Source: JANMJD01 sp963828405
Lineage (GTDB): Bacteria; Actinomycetota; Acidimicrobiia; Acidimicrobiales; Ilumatobacteraceae
NCBI GenBank assembly: GCA_963828405.1
Contig: CAWHEG010000031.1
Span: 744,001-808,000, forward strand
Direction: 5' to 3'
DNA length: 64,000 nucleotides
The notes beneath the pieces are model-generated. The model searched no databases. It was not told the origin of the DNA and worked only from the letters and a program-made list of their open reading frames with translations. Shown here one piece after another: positions 34,132 to 41,828 of the stretch. The translations under genes and the position numbers were made by a program. Each line of letters opens with the position of its first letter. Positions within the stretch are counted from its first letter, which is position 1.

Positions 34132-35313
34132 ATGCCCGGTTCGTACATCGTCGCCGGAGCCCGCACCCCGATCGGCAAGATGAGTGGCGCCCTGGCGTCG
34201 CTCAGCGCCGCTGAACTGGGCGGATTCGCCATCCGGGGGGCCCTCGAACGGGCGGGGGTCTCGCCCGACGAGGTCGAGCACGTGCTCATGGGCCAGGTGC
34301 TGATGGCCGGCCAGGGTCAGGTGCCGTCGCGCCAGGCGGCGTTCAAGGCCGGCATCCCGATGAGCGTCCCGGCGGTCAACATCAACAAGGTGTGCCTGTC
34401 CGGGCTCAACACCATCTACCTCGCCGACCAGATGATCGCCGCCGGCGAGGCCGACATCGTCGTCGCCGGTGGGATGGAGTCGATGACCAACGCCCCCTAT
34501 CTCGCCCCGGGCGCCCGCGGCGGCTTCCGCTACGGCAACACCGAACTGGCCGACGCGATCATCAAGGACGGGCTGTGGTGCTCCTTCGACGCCTGCCTGA
34601 TGGGGCTGGGCACGGAGCGCTACTCGGCGGGCGGGATCACCCGCGCCCAGCAGGACGACCTGGCGATGAAGTCGCACGAGCGTGCCGCCGCGGCGATCAA
34701 GGACGGCCGGCTTGCCGAGGAGATCGTCGCCGTCCCGATCGCCCAGCGCAAGGGCGACCCGCTGCTGGTGGAGACCGACGAGGGTGTGCGCCCGGGTACG
34801 ACGATGGAGAGCCTGGCCACCCTCAAGCCTGCCTTCGTCGGCGACGGCACGATCACCGCGGCGAACGCCTCGCAGATCAGCGATGGTGGTTCGGCAGTGG
34901 TGATGATGTCGCAGCGGGCAGTGGCGGCGCGGGGGCTGCAACCGCTCGGCCAGGTCGTCGGCTATGGCATGGTCGCCGGTCCCGACAACGCCTCGTTGCT
35001 GCAGCAACCGAGCAGGGCGATCAACCGGGCGCTCGAGCGGGCCGGGATGTCGCTCGGCGACGTCAGCCTGTTCGAGATCAACGAGGCCTTCGCCGCGGTC
35101 GGCATCGCCTCGATGGCCGACCTCGGTATCGGCGACGACGTGGTCAACGTCAACGGGGGGGCGATCGCCCTCGGTCACCCGATCGGGATGAGCGGCAACC
35201 GCCTCGCCCTGACCCTGCTGCACGAGTTGCGCCGCCGCGGTGGCGGTGTCGGAGCCGCTGCCCTGTGCGGCGGTGGCGGCCAGGGCGACGCGCTGATCGT
35301 GCGCAGCCTCTGA
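34132..35313 (+). CDS. Acetyl-CoA C-acetyltransferase (thiolase)
   Basis: 393 residues, standard thiolase length. The acyl-accepting Cys is in NINKVCLSGLNTIYLA near residue 88, followed by GGMESMTNAPYL, the NEAFAAVG block, GGAIALGHPIGMSGNR with the catalytic His near 349 and the C-terminal CGGGGQGDAL with the second Cys. Condenses two acetyl-CoA to acetoacetyl-CoA, or the reverse. Divergent from ccrA over 122 bases that probably contain both promoters; this context suggests it feeds C4 units to the Ccr route. Confidence 0.93.
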   Translation: MPGSYIVAGARTPIGKMSGALASLSAAELGGFAIRGALERAGVSPDEVEHVLMGQVLMAGQGQVPSRQAAFKAGIPMSVPAVNINKVCLSGLNTIYLADQMIAAGEADIVVAGGMESMTNAPYLAPGARGGFRYGNTELADAIIKDGLWCSFDACLMGLGTERYSAGGITRAQQDDLAMKSHERAAAAIKDGRLAEEIVAVPIAQRKGDPLLVETDEGVRPGTTMESLATLKPAFVGDGTITAANASQISDGGSAVVMMSQRAVAARGLQPLGQVVGYGMVAGPDNASLLQQPSRAINRALERAGMSLGDVSLFEINEAFAAVGIASMADLGIGDDVVNVNGGAIALGHPIGMSGNRLALTLLHELRRRGGGVGAAALCGGGGQGDALIVRSL

Positions 35314-35403
35314 CCGGCGCCTCGGTGGGCCCCCGGGCGATCCTTCACAACACCGTCCCACTCTCCTAGGCTGATATTTTGGGCTGGACAGGATGGTGAG
35401 GCG

Positions 35404-35832
35404 ATGTCCCAGGTGCGTGAGTCGGAGCTGTCGCTGCTCGGCACGCAACTCGTTGCGCTGCAGTCGTTGCTCGAACGTCGCCTCACCGAGGAACGCGAGA
35501 CCCGCCAGCAGACGATGGTCGGCCTCGAGCGGTGGATCTCGGAGCGGCTCGCCGAGCGCGACCGAGCCGTCGAGCACGGACTCGAGGCGGCCCGCCAGGG
35601 TGACGTCCCGTCGTCATCTGTTCGTCATCAGCCAGCCCCGACAGCGGGGGTCGATCCCGCCGATCTCGCCCCGTCCCCCCAGCGGGCGATCGAAGAGCTC
35701 AGCGCTGCTGTTCACGCTCTGCGTGCACGGGTAGATGCCATTGCTGCCCAGACGTCATTCATGCACGCCCGCCAGGACGAGTTCGCCCTGCTCTTGACTA
35801 CTGTTCGTGAATGGATAGTGACCAACGGCTAG
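35404..35832 (+). CDS. Small coiled-coil protein of unknown function
   Basis: 142 residues. Two charged helical stretches with heptad-like spacing: LGTQLVALQSLLERRLTEER through RAVEHGLEAA (about 12-65), and AIEELSAAVHALRARVDAIA (about 94-118). They are separated by a Pro/Ala-rich linker. No membrane segment or motif. ATG 35404 follows GTGAGGCG. Convergent with recR, with the ncRNA candidate between them. No family recognised. Confidence 0.6.
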   Translation: MSQVRESELSLLGTQLVALQSLLERRLTEERETRQQTMVGLERWISERLAERDRAVEHGLEAARQGDVPSSSVRHQPAPTAGVDPADLAPSPQRAIEELSAAVHALRARVDAIAAQTSFMHARQDEFALLLTTVREWIVTNG

Positions 35833-35882
35833 TCCGGATTGGTTGGCAGGTCACCAAGCGGCGAGAAATCCGGGCAGAAGTC

Positions 35883-35911
35883 TTGACACACGGTCGCAAT
35901 CATCGTAATGT
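35883..35911 (+). promoter_or_regulatory. Consensus-like vegetative promoter
   Basis: TTGACA at 35883-35888 matches the -35 consensus exactly. A 17-base spacer follows, then TAATGT at 35906-35911 as a -10. It points rightwards into a region with no open reading frame but strong secondary structure, so it probably drives the RNA annotated next. The predicted start point is near 35918. Confidence 0.6.
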
Positions 35912-35917
35912 AATCGC

Positions 35918-36031
35918 AACAACTGATCGCCGCTGAGGAACTCCGAAGCGACACCCCATCTGGGGCACCACGATTCGAGCTGGCCTGTCCGCCCGCTACC
36001 AGCTCGGAATGTGGTGCCCCAGCGCTGTTTT
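35918..36031 (+). ncRNA. Candidate structured small RNA between convergent genes
   Basis: About 114 bases between a protein gene and the convergent recR, with no plausible ORF. The 5' part can form CGCT-GAG-GAA-CTC...AGCG (35931-35950). The main stem is a 12-bp perfect inverted repeat, CTGGGGCACCAC (35960-35971) with GTGGTGCCCCAG (36011-36022), with an inner 8-bp repeat CGAGCTGG (35976-35983) and CCAGCTCG (35999-36006). TTTT at 36028-36031 follows, so the stem may also serve as terminator. It lacks the SRP RNA tip motif, and I do not recognise an Rfam family. A bidirectional terminator alone is the main alternative. Confidence 0.5.
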
Positions 36032-36060
36032 CGGTGTTGCCCCGCTGCCCGGGCTGGCGG

Positions 36061-36136
36061 GATCAGCCGTCGCCGGGATCAGCCGTCGCCGGGATCAGCC
36101 GTCGCCGGGATCAGCCGTCGCCGGGATCAGCCGTCG
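36061..36136. repeat. 16-bp tandem repeat at the recR stop codon
   Basis: The unit GATCAGCCGTCGCCGG occurs four times without mismatch (36061-36124). A fifth unit shares its first 12 bases and contains the recR stop codon (36127-36129). The array appears to have grown outward from the end of recR. No spacer structure, so it is a simple tandem repeat. Confidence 0.9.
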
Positions 36137-36735
36137 AGGGTGCGCCGGTTCTCGAGCGCCCGCCCGAGCGTGAGCTCGTCGGCGTACTCGAGGTCACCGC
36201 CGACGGGCAACCCGCTGGCGATGCGGGTGACGTTCACGCCGACGGGTTTGAGCAGCCGGGCGAGGTAGAGCGCGGTTGCCTCCCCCTCGATGTTCGGGTT
36301 GGTGCACAGGATGATCTCGTCGACGTGCTCGGTCTGCAGCCGGGTGAGCAGCTCGCGGACCTTGAGCTGCTCCGGGCCGACCCCGTCGATCGGACTGATC
36401 GCTCCGAGCAGCACGTGGTAGCGGCCACGGAACTCGCCGGTCTTCTCGATCGCCATGATGTCGCGGGACTCCTCGACCACGCACAGCACGGTCTGGTCCC
36501 GCCGGTCGTCGAGGCAGATGCCGCACAGCTCACCCTCCGACACGTTGAAGCACCGGGCGCAGAAACGCACGCGGTCCTTGGCGTCGGTGATCGAAGCAGC
36601 CAATCGCCTGGCGTCCTCGACGGGCATCTTGAGCAGGTGGAAGGCGATCCGCTGCGCCGACTTCGGCCCGATGCCGGGCAACCGTCCGAGTTCGTCGATC
36701 AACGCCTGCACGGGGGCCGCGTAGCCCGCCGCCAC
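36127..36735 (-). CDS. recR: Recombination mediator protein RecR
   Basis: 202 residues. HhH region LIDELGRLPGIGPKSAQRIA, zinc finger CARCFNVSEGELCGIC (four Cys, about 57-72), and a TOPRIM domain with VLCVVEESRDIMAIEKTGEF and EIILCTNPNIEGEATALYLA. With RecF/RecO it loads RecA on gapped DNA. The start lies one base after the dnaX stop, so both are one transcription unit, the usual dnaX-recR order. The stop codon is embedded in the 16-bp tandem repeat. Confidence 0.96.
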   Translation of the reverse strand: MAAGYAAPVQALIDELGRLPGIGPKSAQRIAFHLLKMPVEDARRLAASITDAKDRVRFCARCFNVSEGELCGICLDDRRDQTVLCVVEESRDIMAIEKTGEFRGRYHVLLGAISPIDGVGPEQLKVRELLTRLQTEHVDEIILCTNPNIEGEATALYLARLLKPVGVNVTRIASGLPVGGDLEYADELTLGRALENRRTLDG

Positions 36736-36736
36736 G

Positions 36737-38650
36737 TCAGCGGTCCTCGTCGATCAGCTGTGCGCCGGGGAAGGCGGCCGCCACCCGCTCGATCCCCGAG
36801 AGGCGGGGCTCGGCCGGGGCATCGGTGAGCTCGGAGAGGTCGACGTCCTCCTCGGGTGCCGACGAGGACGTGTCGCGCCCACCACCGGTGTGGGCAGCAT
36901 GCCCACCGGGCGCTTCGCCGATCAGGTCGCCGACGAGGGTGAGGCCGATCGGCCGGCCGATCTCGCCGGACACGACCGCCTCGACCGCCGCCCGGTGCTC
37001 CTCGGCCCGCTGCTTCAACGCCGCCGGCACGGTGACGAGCACGTCGTCGCCGATCCCCGGTTCGATCCGGCCTGTGGCGTAGAGGGCCTTGACCAATGGG
37101 CGGAGCTTGGGCAGCACAGCCTCGTTCCACACCCGCTGCAGCATGGACGCCTCGAGCGGGCCGGAGGTGGGAGCGTGCCGCGACCCCGCAGTGTCCGGCG
37201 CCGGAGAGGAACCCGGCGCGGACGCCGGCGCTCGCTCGGCCGGTGCGCCAGCGGGCGCGGGTTCAGCCGTCCCCGCAACCGAGCGGGGACCGGGCGCCGC
37301 CGCTCCCGCAGCGGAGCCGGGGCCGGGGCTCGGGGTTGCGCCCCGGCCGCCCAACCGACCACCGAGCGTTGGGCGGCCGCCGACGTCGGCGGGGGGAGGG
37401 CCGGGCGCGGCGTCCGTGGGCACCGCCGCTGGGCCGGCGCCGGGCGGGGCGTGCGTGGGCCGGGCGGCCGGGCCGGCGCCGGACGTGGATGGGGCGTGAG
37501 AAACGGCCGGGGAGGCGGCCGCGGTGGTCGCCGACGGAGCCGGCACGAGGGCGGCCACCCGCTGCTCGAGTCGTTCCAGACGGGCCGCCAGAGCACCGGG
37601 GCCGGTGTCGGCGGCGACGTTGGTCAGCTTGACGAGGGCGACCTCGAGCAGCACGCGCGGGTCGGGGGCGTGGCGCATCTCGACCAGTGTGGAGCCGATC
37701 GTCTCGATCGCCCGTACGGCCCGGGCGGCGCCGAGCCGCACCGCGAGGGCCGCCACCTCGGTCGCCCGACGGTCGGGCAGGACCACCAACTCGGGGGCCA
37801 TCAGAGACAGGAAGCAGTCGCGCAGGTGGGCGACGAGCTCGTCGGCCAACGTACGCGGATCGCGGCCGCGGTTGACCGAGGCGGCCACGGCGGTCAGCGC
37901 CCGGGCCGGGTCGTGCTCGATCATCGACTCGACGAACTCGTCGAGCGGGGTCACCTCGGGCGCCGTGCCACCGGACGTGGCGATCAGCTCGAGCGCCGAA
38001 AGCGTGTCGCGCGCCGAGCCCCCGCCCTGGCGGAGCACCGCCTCGATCGCCGCATCCTCGACGGTCAGTCCGGCGTCGCCGATCAGCCAGCGGACGTGGT
38101 CCTCCATCACGTCCATCGGGAGCAGGTGGAACTGCAACGGCTGGCAGCGGCTGCGGATCGTCTCGGACACCTTCTGGGGGTCGGTCGTGGCGAGCACGAA
38201 GACCACATGCGGCGGAGGCTCCTCGAGCGTCTTGAGCAGCGCCGCCTCGGCGCCCTTGCTGAGCATGTGCACCTCGTCGAGGATGTACACCTTGTGGCGC
38301 CCGGGAGTGCCGAGCATCGAACGCTCGATCAGGTCGCGCATCGCGTCGACGCCGTTGTTGGAGGCCGCGTCGAGCTCGTGGACGTCGTAGCTCGTGCCCG
38401 CTTCGATGGCCAGGCAGGAGGGGCACTCGCAGCACGGCTCGCCGTTGTCGAGGTGCTCGCAGTTCAGCGCCTTGGCCAGGATGCGCGCCGTGCTCGTCTT
38501 GCCCGTGCCCCGCGGGCCCGAGAACAGGTAGGCCTGTCCCTCGCGGCCGGTCTGGACCGCCGTCTGCAACGACCGGACGATGTGCTCCTGGCCCTTCAAC
38601 TCGCTGAAACGACGAGGTCGGTATCGGCGGTAGAGCGCAGGAGTGGCCAC
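36737..38650 (-). CDS. dnaX: DNA polymerase III subunit gamma/tau
   Basis: 637 residues. The AAA+ clamp-loader domain spans about 1-360: YRRYRPRRFSELKGQEHIVR, Walker A SGPRGTGKTSTA near 45, zinc Cys cluster around CCECPSC, Walker B-type KVYILDEVHMLS, and sensor-1 FVLATTDPQKV. A Pro/Ala/Gly-rich low-complexity linker (about 385-490) precedes a C-terminal domain (about 500-580) that resembles the tau region. It loads the beta clamp at the replication fork. No internal slippery heptamer was noted, so only the full product is expected. Confidence 0.95.
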   Translation of the reverse strand: MATPALYRRYRPRRFSELKGQEHIVRSLQTAVQTGREGQAYLFSGPRGTGKTSTARILAKALNCEHLDNGEPCCECPSCLAIEAGTSYDVHELDAASNNGVDAMRDLIERSMLGTPGRHKVYILDEVHMLSKGAEAALLKTLEEPPPHVVFVLATTDPQKVSETIRSRCQPLQFHLLPMDVMEDHVRWLIGDAGLTVEDAAIEAVLRQGGGSARDTLSALELIATSGGTAPEVTPLDEFVESMIEHDPARALTAVAASVNRGRDPRTLADELVAHLRDCFLSLMAPELVVLPDRRATEVAALAVRLGAARAVRAIETIGSTLVEMRHAPDPRVLLEVALVKLTNVAADTGPGALAARLERLEQRVAALVPAPSATTAAASPAVSHAPSTSGAGPAARPTHAPPGAGPAAVPTDAAPGPPPADVGGRPTLGGRLGGRGATPSPGPGSAAGAAAPGPRSVAGTAEPAPAGAPAERAPASAPGSSPAPDTAGSRHAPTSGPLEASMLQRVWNEAVLPKLRPLVKALYATGRIEPGIGDDVLVTVPAALKQRAEEHRAAVEAVVSGEIGRPIGLTLVGDLIGEAPGGHAAHTGGGRDTSSSAPEEDVDLSELTDAPAEPRLSGIERVAAAFPGAQLIDEDR

Positions 38651-38736
38651 GTGGTCGAGGATACGTGGCGACGACCGGCGGCCGGATCGCCGAAAGCCGG
38701 ATTTCGACCGCGGGCCACCAGTACCGTGAGTGACGA

Positions 38737-40614
38737 ATGTCCATCAAGCGAGCCTCGATCGTGATGTTGGCCGCGCTCGCCGCGCTCGGTCTGGTGGCCG
38801 CCCCACGTGCCGGGGCGATCCCCCAGATCACCGACCAGACGTCGCCGGCGCCGGGAGAGACCCTCGCCGCCTCGCCGCCGCAGCTCATCCTGGTGTTCAG
38901 CGAGAAGTTGACCACCGAGCCCGGCGTCGTGCTGCTCGACGCCAACGGGCTGACGATCCCCACCCAGCCCGCCGAGCGGCTCGACGACGCCACGCAATGG
39001 ATCGTGGCGATCAGTTCCGTCCTGCCGCCCGGGACGTACGAGGTGCGCTGGTCGACGCCCACCGGGACGGGCCAGTACTCGTTCAACGTCGGCCAGACGG
39101 CCACCACCGCGTCTCCGACGACCTCGGAGGCGGCGGGCGCGACGCCCACGCTGCCGGGTGCGTCGGAGACCACCGACACCACGGCGGTGGTCGGGGCGGC
39201 GGCGTCGCCGGCGAAGCCGTCCTCCGGCGACGGGGGCAGCGGGATCGCCTCGGTGCTCGCCGTGATCGCCCGGTGGCTGTCGACACTCGGTCTGGCCTGC
39301 GTGTTCGGCGGCCTCGTCGTCGTCGCCCTCGCCTGGCCCGAGGGTGTCGAGTACGTGATCACCTCGCGGTACCTGCGCACCGTGTGGATCGTCTCCCTCG
39401 GCGCCACCCTGCTGCTGATGATCGCCACCCGGGCGATGGAGGACGGGGCGACGCTCGGTTCGTCGATCGGCCCGTCGGCGCTGTTGGAGCTGCGCGACCT
39501 GCCGGGCGGACGAGCCCTGCTCCTGCGGTTCGTGTTCATCGCGGCCAGCGGGTGGGTGGTGCTCACGCCCGAACGGGTGATCGACGCGTCGACGCAGATC
39601 CCGGCGTTCGCCGCGCCCACGTTGGCGCTGCTGACCTACGGTTTCAGCCGCTCGGACGAGGTCGGCTCCGCCGCCCTGGGCGCCGGCGCGGCGATCGTCC
39701 ACGCCGTCTCGTTTGCCGTGTGGATCGGGGGGCTCGCCCTGCTCGCCCGCGTCGTGGTCATCGGTCCGGGGGACGAGGATCTGCTCCACGCCGTGCGCGG
39801 ATTCAGCCGGCTCGCGATGCCGGCCCTGATCGGCGTCGTGGTCTCGGGTGTCATCCGCACGGCACAGCTGTCCGGCGGCGCGAGCATGCTGCTGAGCACC
39901 GGTTACGGACGCCTGCTGCTCGTCAAGGCGGCCGGCGTCGCCGTGTTGGCCTACGTCGGAACGGTCAACCGCCAGACGGTGCGGGGACGGCTCGGCCGCG
40001 CCTCGAAGCTCTCGGGTCGCGCCGCCGGTCGGCTGCGCCGGGCGTTCAGCGCCGAACTGCTGGTCGGGGTGGTGGTGATGGCCCTCGGCTCGTGGATGCT
40101 CAACGCCTCGCCGCCCGGTGTGGCCGAGGCGGCCGGCGCCAGCAACGTCAAGGCGGTGGCCGAGGTGACGATGAAGGACTCGGGCATCGACGTGACGGTC
40201 GGCGCCGCGCCCGCCGTCGTCGGGGTCAACACCATCGTGATCACGATCCGCAAGCCCGTCACGGGCCTGGTCGACATGGATGTCCGCCTCGAGTCGCCGG
40301 GCGGCCAGGGCGGCGGCATCGACATCCCCAAGGTGGCCACCGTGCTCGACGGGAAGGGCTCGATGCGGGTGGAGGGCGTGCCCCTCGACACCGCCGGTGT
40401 GTGGAACGTCGTCGTCACCGCCTTCGACACCGACGGGGCGCTGCCGATCGTCAACGGTGTGATCGAGATCGCCGCATCGGCCGACGCCGCCGCGACGCCC
40501 ACCGTGCCCGGGGGGTCGGCGACAACCGTCGCTCCCGTCACCACCATCGCCCCCGGCGTGGTCCCCCCGGCCGCCGGGAGCCCCAACACGGCGACGACGA
40601 CCGCAGACCTGTAA
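38737..40614 (+). CDS. CopC-CopD fusion membrane protein
   Basis: 625 residues. Signal peptide (1 to about 26, ending RAGA), CopC domain (about 27-120: SPAPGETLAASPPQLILVFS, LPPGTYEVRWSTPTGTGQYS), Thr/Ala-rich linker, then a CopD-type bundle of about eight membrane helices (about 170-460), and a C-terminal periplasmic YtkA-like domain (about 470-590). CopC normally binds copper through an N-terminal His and a later His/Asp; none of these histidines is visible after the predicted cleavage site, so copper binding by this CopC part is doubtful. ATG 38737 is divergent from dnaX. Confidence 0.82.
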   Translation: MSIKRASIVMLAALAALGLVAAPRAGAIPQITDQTSPAPGETLAASPPQLILVFSEKLTTEPGVVLLDANGLTIPTQPAERLDDATQWIVAISSVLPPGTYEVRWSTPTGTGQYSFNVGQTATTASPTTSEAAGATPTLPGASETTDTTAVVGAAASPAKPSSGDGGSGIASVLAVIARWLSTLGLACVFGGLVVVALAWPEGVEYVITSRYLRTVWIVSLGATLLLMIATRAMEDGATLGSSIGPSALLELRDLPGGRALLLRFVFIAASGWVVLTPERVIDASTQIPAFAAPTLALLTYGFSRSDEVGSAALGAGAAIVHAVSFAVWIGGLALLARVVVIGPGDEDLLHAVRGFSRLAMPALIGVVVSGVIRTAQLSGGASMLLSTGYGRLLLVKAAGVAVLAYVGTVNRQTVRGRLGRASKLSGRAAGRLRRAFSAELLVGVVVMALGSWMLNASPPGVAEAAGASNVKAVAEVTMKDSGIDVTVGAAPAVVGVNTIVITIRKPVTGLVDMDVRLESPGGQGGGIDIPKVATVLDGKGSMRVEGVPLDTAGVWNVVVTAFDTDGALPIVNGVIEIAASADAAATPTVPGGSATTVAPVTTIAPGVVPPAAGSPNTATTTADL

Positions 40615-40646
40615 GCCTGAGGCTCCGGGCCGCGCACGGCCCGAGA

Positions 40647-41726
40647 TCAGTCGAAGAGCTCCGAGAAGGCCACCGGCGAGGCCACGTCGAGCTGCGCATA
40701 GGTGCAGCTGTCGGTCGATCGGTCGGGCCTCCAGCGGACCAACCTCACCCCATGGCGGAAGCGCCCCCCCTGCAACTGCCCGAACGTCACCTCGGCGACG
40801 CGTTCGATACGCAGCGCGGTCCACGACAGGTCCTTGCCGGCGTTCCAGCGGCTGCCCGCCCCCGGCATGCGCGCCGCGTCCTGAGTGGACATCCACTCGG
40901 CCCACTCCCGCCATGGATGCCCGTCCAGGGCACCGTCGAGCAAGGGAGCGAGCTCGGCGAGCAGTTCCCGGCGGCGCACGACGCTGAACCCCGACGCCAC
41001 GCCGACGTGGTGGAGGCTCCCTTCGCCGTCCCACAGGCCGAGCAGCAGGGATCCCACCCCCTGGCCGTCCTTGTGGATGCGGTAGCCGGCGATCACGCAG
41101 TCGGCGGTGCGCTCGTGCTTCACCTTGATCATCGTGCGCTTGTCCGGGGTGTACGGCCCGTCGAGCCGCTTGGCCATCACGCCATCGAGCCCGGCACCCT
41201 CGAAGCGCCCGAACCACTGGCGGGCGACGGCCGGGTCGGTCGTGCTCGGTGTCAGGTGGACCGATGGGCCGGGGACCAGCGCGGCGGCGAGCAGGCGGTG
41301 GCGCTCGGCGAGCGGCCGGTCGATCAGCGACTCGTCGCCCAGCGCCAGCAGATCGAAGGCGACGAAGGCCGCCGGTGTCGCCGCGGCGAGCCGCTCGACG
41401 CGCGACGCGGCGGGATGGATCCGCTGCAGCAAGGCGTCGAAGTCGAGGCCCGCGCCCTCGAAATCGGTCCCCGAGGGGATGACGATCTCGCCGTCGACGA
41501 CGCATCGCTCGGGGAGCGCGGCGCGCAGCGGTTCGATCAACTCGGGGAAGTAGCGGGTGAACGGCCGCTCGTTGCGGCTGGCCAGTTCGATCTCGTCGCC
41601 GTCGCGGAACACGACGCAGCGGAAGCCGTCCCACTTCGGCTCGTACAGCCAACCCTCGCCCTCGGGGATCTCATCGGTCAGTTTGGCCAGCATCGGGGCG
41701 AGCGGCGGGAGGACGGCAAGGCGCAC
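40647..41726 (-). CDS. ATP-dependent DNA ligase
   Basis: About 359 residues. The nucleotidyltransferase motif I is EPKWDGFR with catalytic Lys near residue 30; the motif III-type segment is AFVAFDLLALG, motif IV is LDGVMAKRLD, and motif V is RTMIKVKHERTADCVIAGYR. An OB-fold domain follows (SLLLGLWDGEGSLHHVGVAS). No polymerase or nuclease domains are fused, so it resembles stand-alone LigC-like enzymes that act in repair. GTG 41726 gives the normal N-terminus (LPPLAPMLAKL). Convergent with the CopC-CopD gene and divergent from pccB. Confidence 0.88.
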   Translation of the reverse strand: MRLAVLPPLAPMLAKLTDEIPEGEGWLYEPKWDGFRCVVFRDGDEIELASRNERPFTRYFPELIEPLRAALPERCVVDGEIVIPSGTDFEGAGLDFDALLQRIHPAASRVERLAAATPAAFVAFDLLALGDESLIDRPLAERHRLLAAALVPGPSVHLTPSTTDPAVARQWFGRFEGAGLDGVMAKRLDGPYTPDKRTMIKVKHERTADCVIAGYRIHKDGQGVGSLLLGLWDGEGSLHHVGVASGFSVVRRRELLAELAPLLDGALDGHPWREWAEWMSTQDAARMPGAGSRWNAGKDLSWTALRIERVAEVTFGQLQGGRFRHGVRLVRWRPDRSTDSCTYAQLDVASPVAFSELFD

Positions 41727-41828
41727 GCGACCAGCATTGCGGCCGCCCGGCCGTCGCGCAACGTCGGCCCGATCGAGCCGTGTGAGGCAATGGGCGGGCG
41801 ATCGGGCGCGCGCGTTAGCGTCACGGCC

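Noticed and set aside
35918..36031. SRP (4.5S/ffs) RNA near dnaX-recR
   Set aside because: The position is suggestive, but the conserved GGAA-tetraloop tip and flanking asymmetric loop sequences are not present.
36061..36136. Short CRISPR array
   Set aside because: Units of 16 bp are directly adjacent with no spacers and no cas genes are near.
38596..41652. 1018-residue minus-strand open frame
   Set aside because: Antisense to the tail of dnaX, CopC-CopD and the ligase, with Arg/Gly/Asp-rich composition typical of shadow frames in GC-rich DNA.
38730..41828. Long open frame upstream of pccB in the same frame
   Set aside because: It runs through CopC-CopD and the ligase in a non-coding frame; the carboxylase begins at about 41829.
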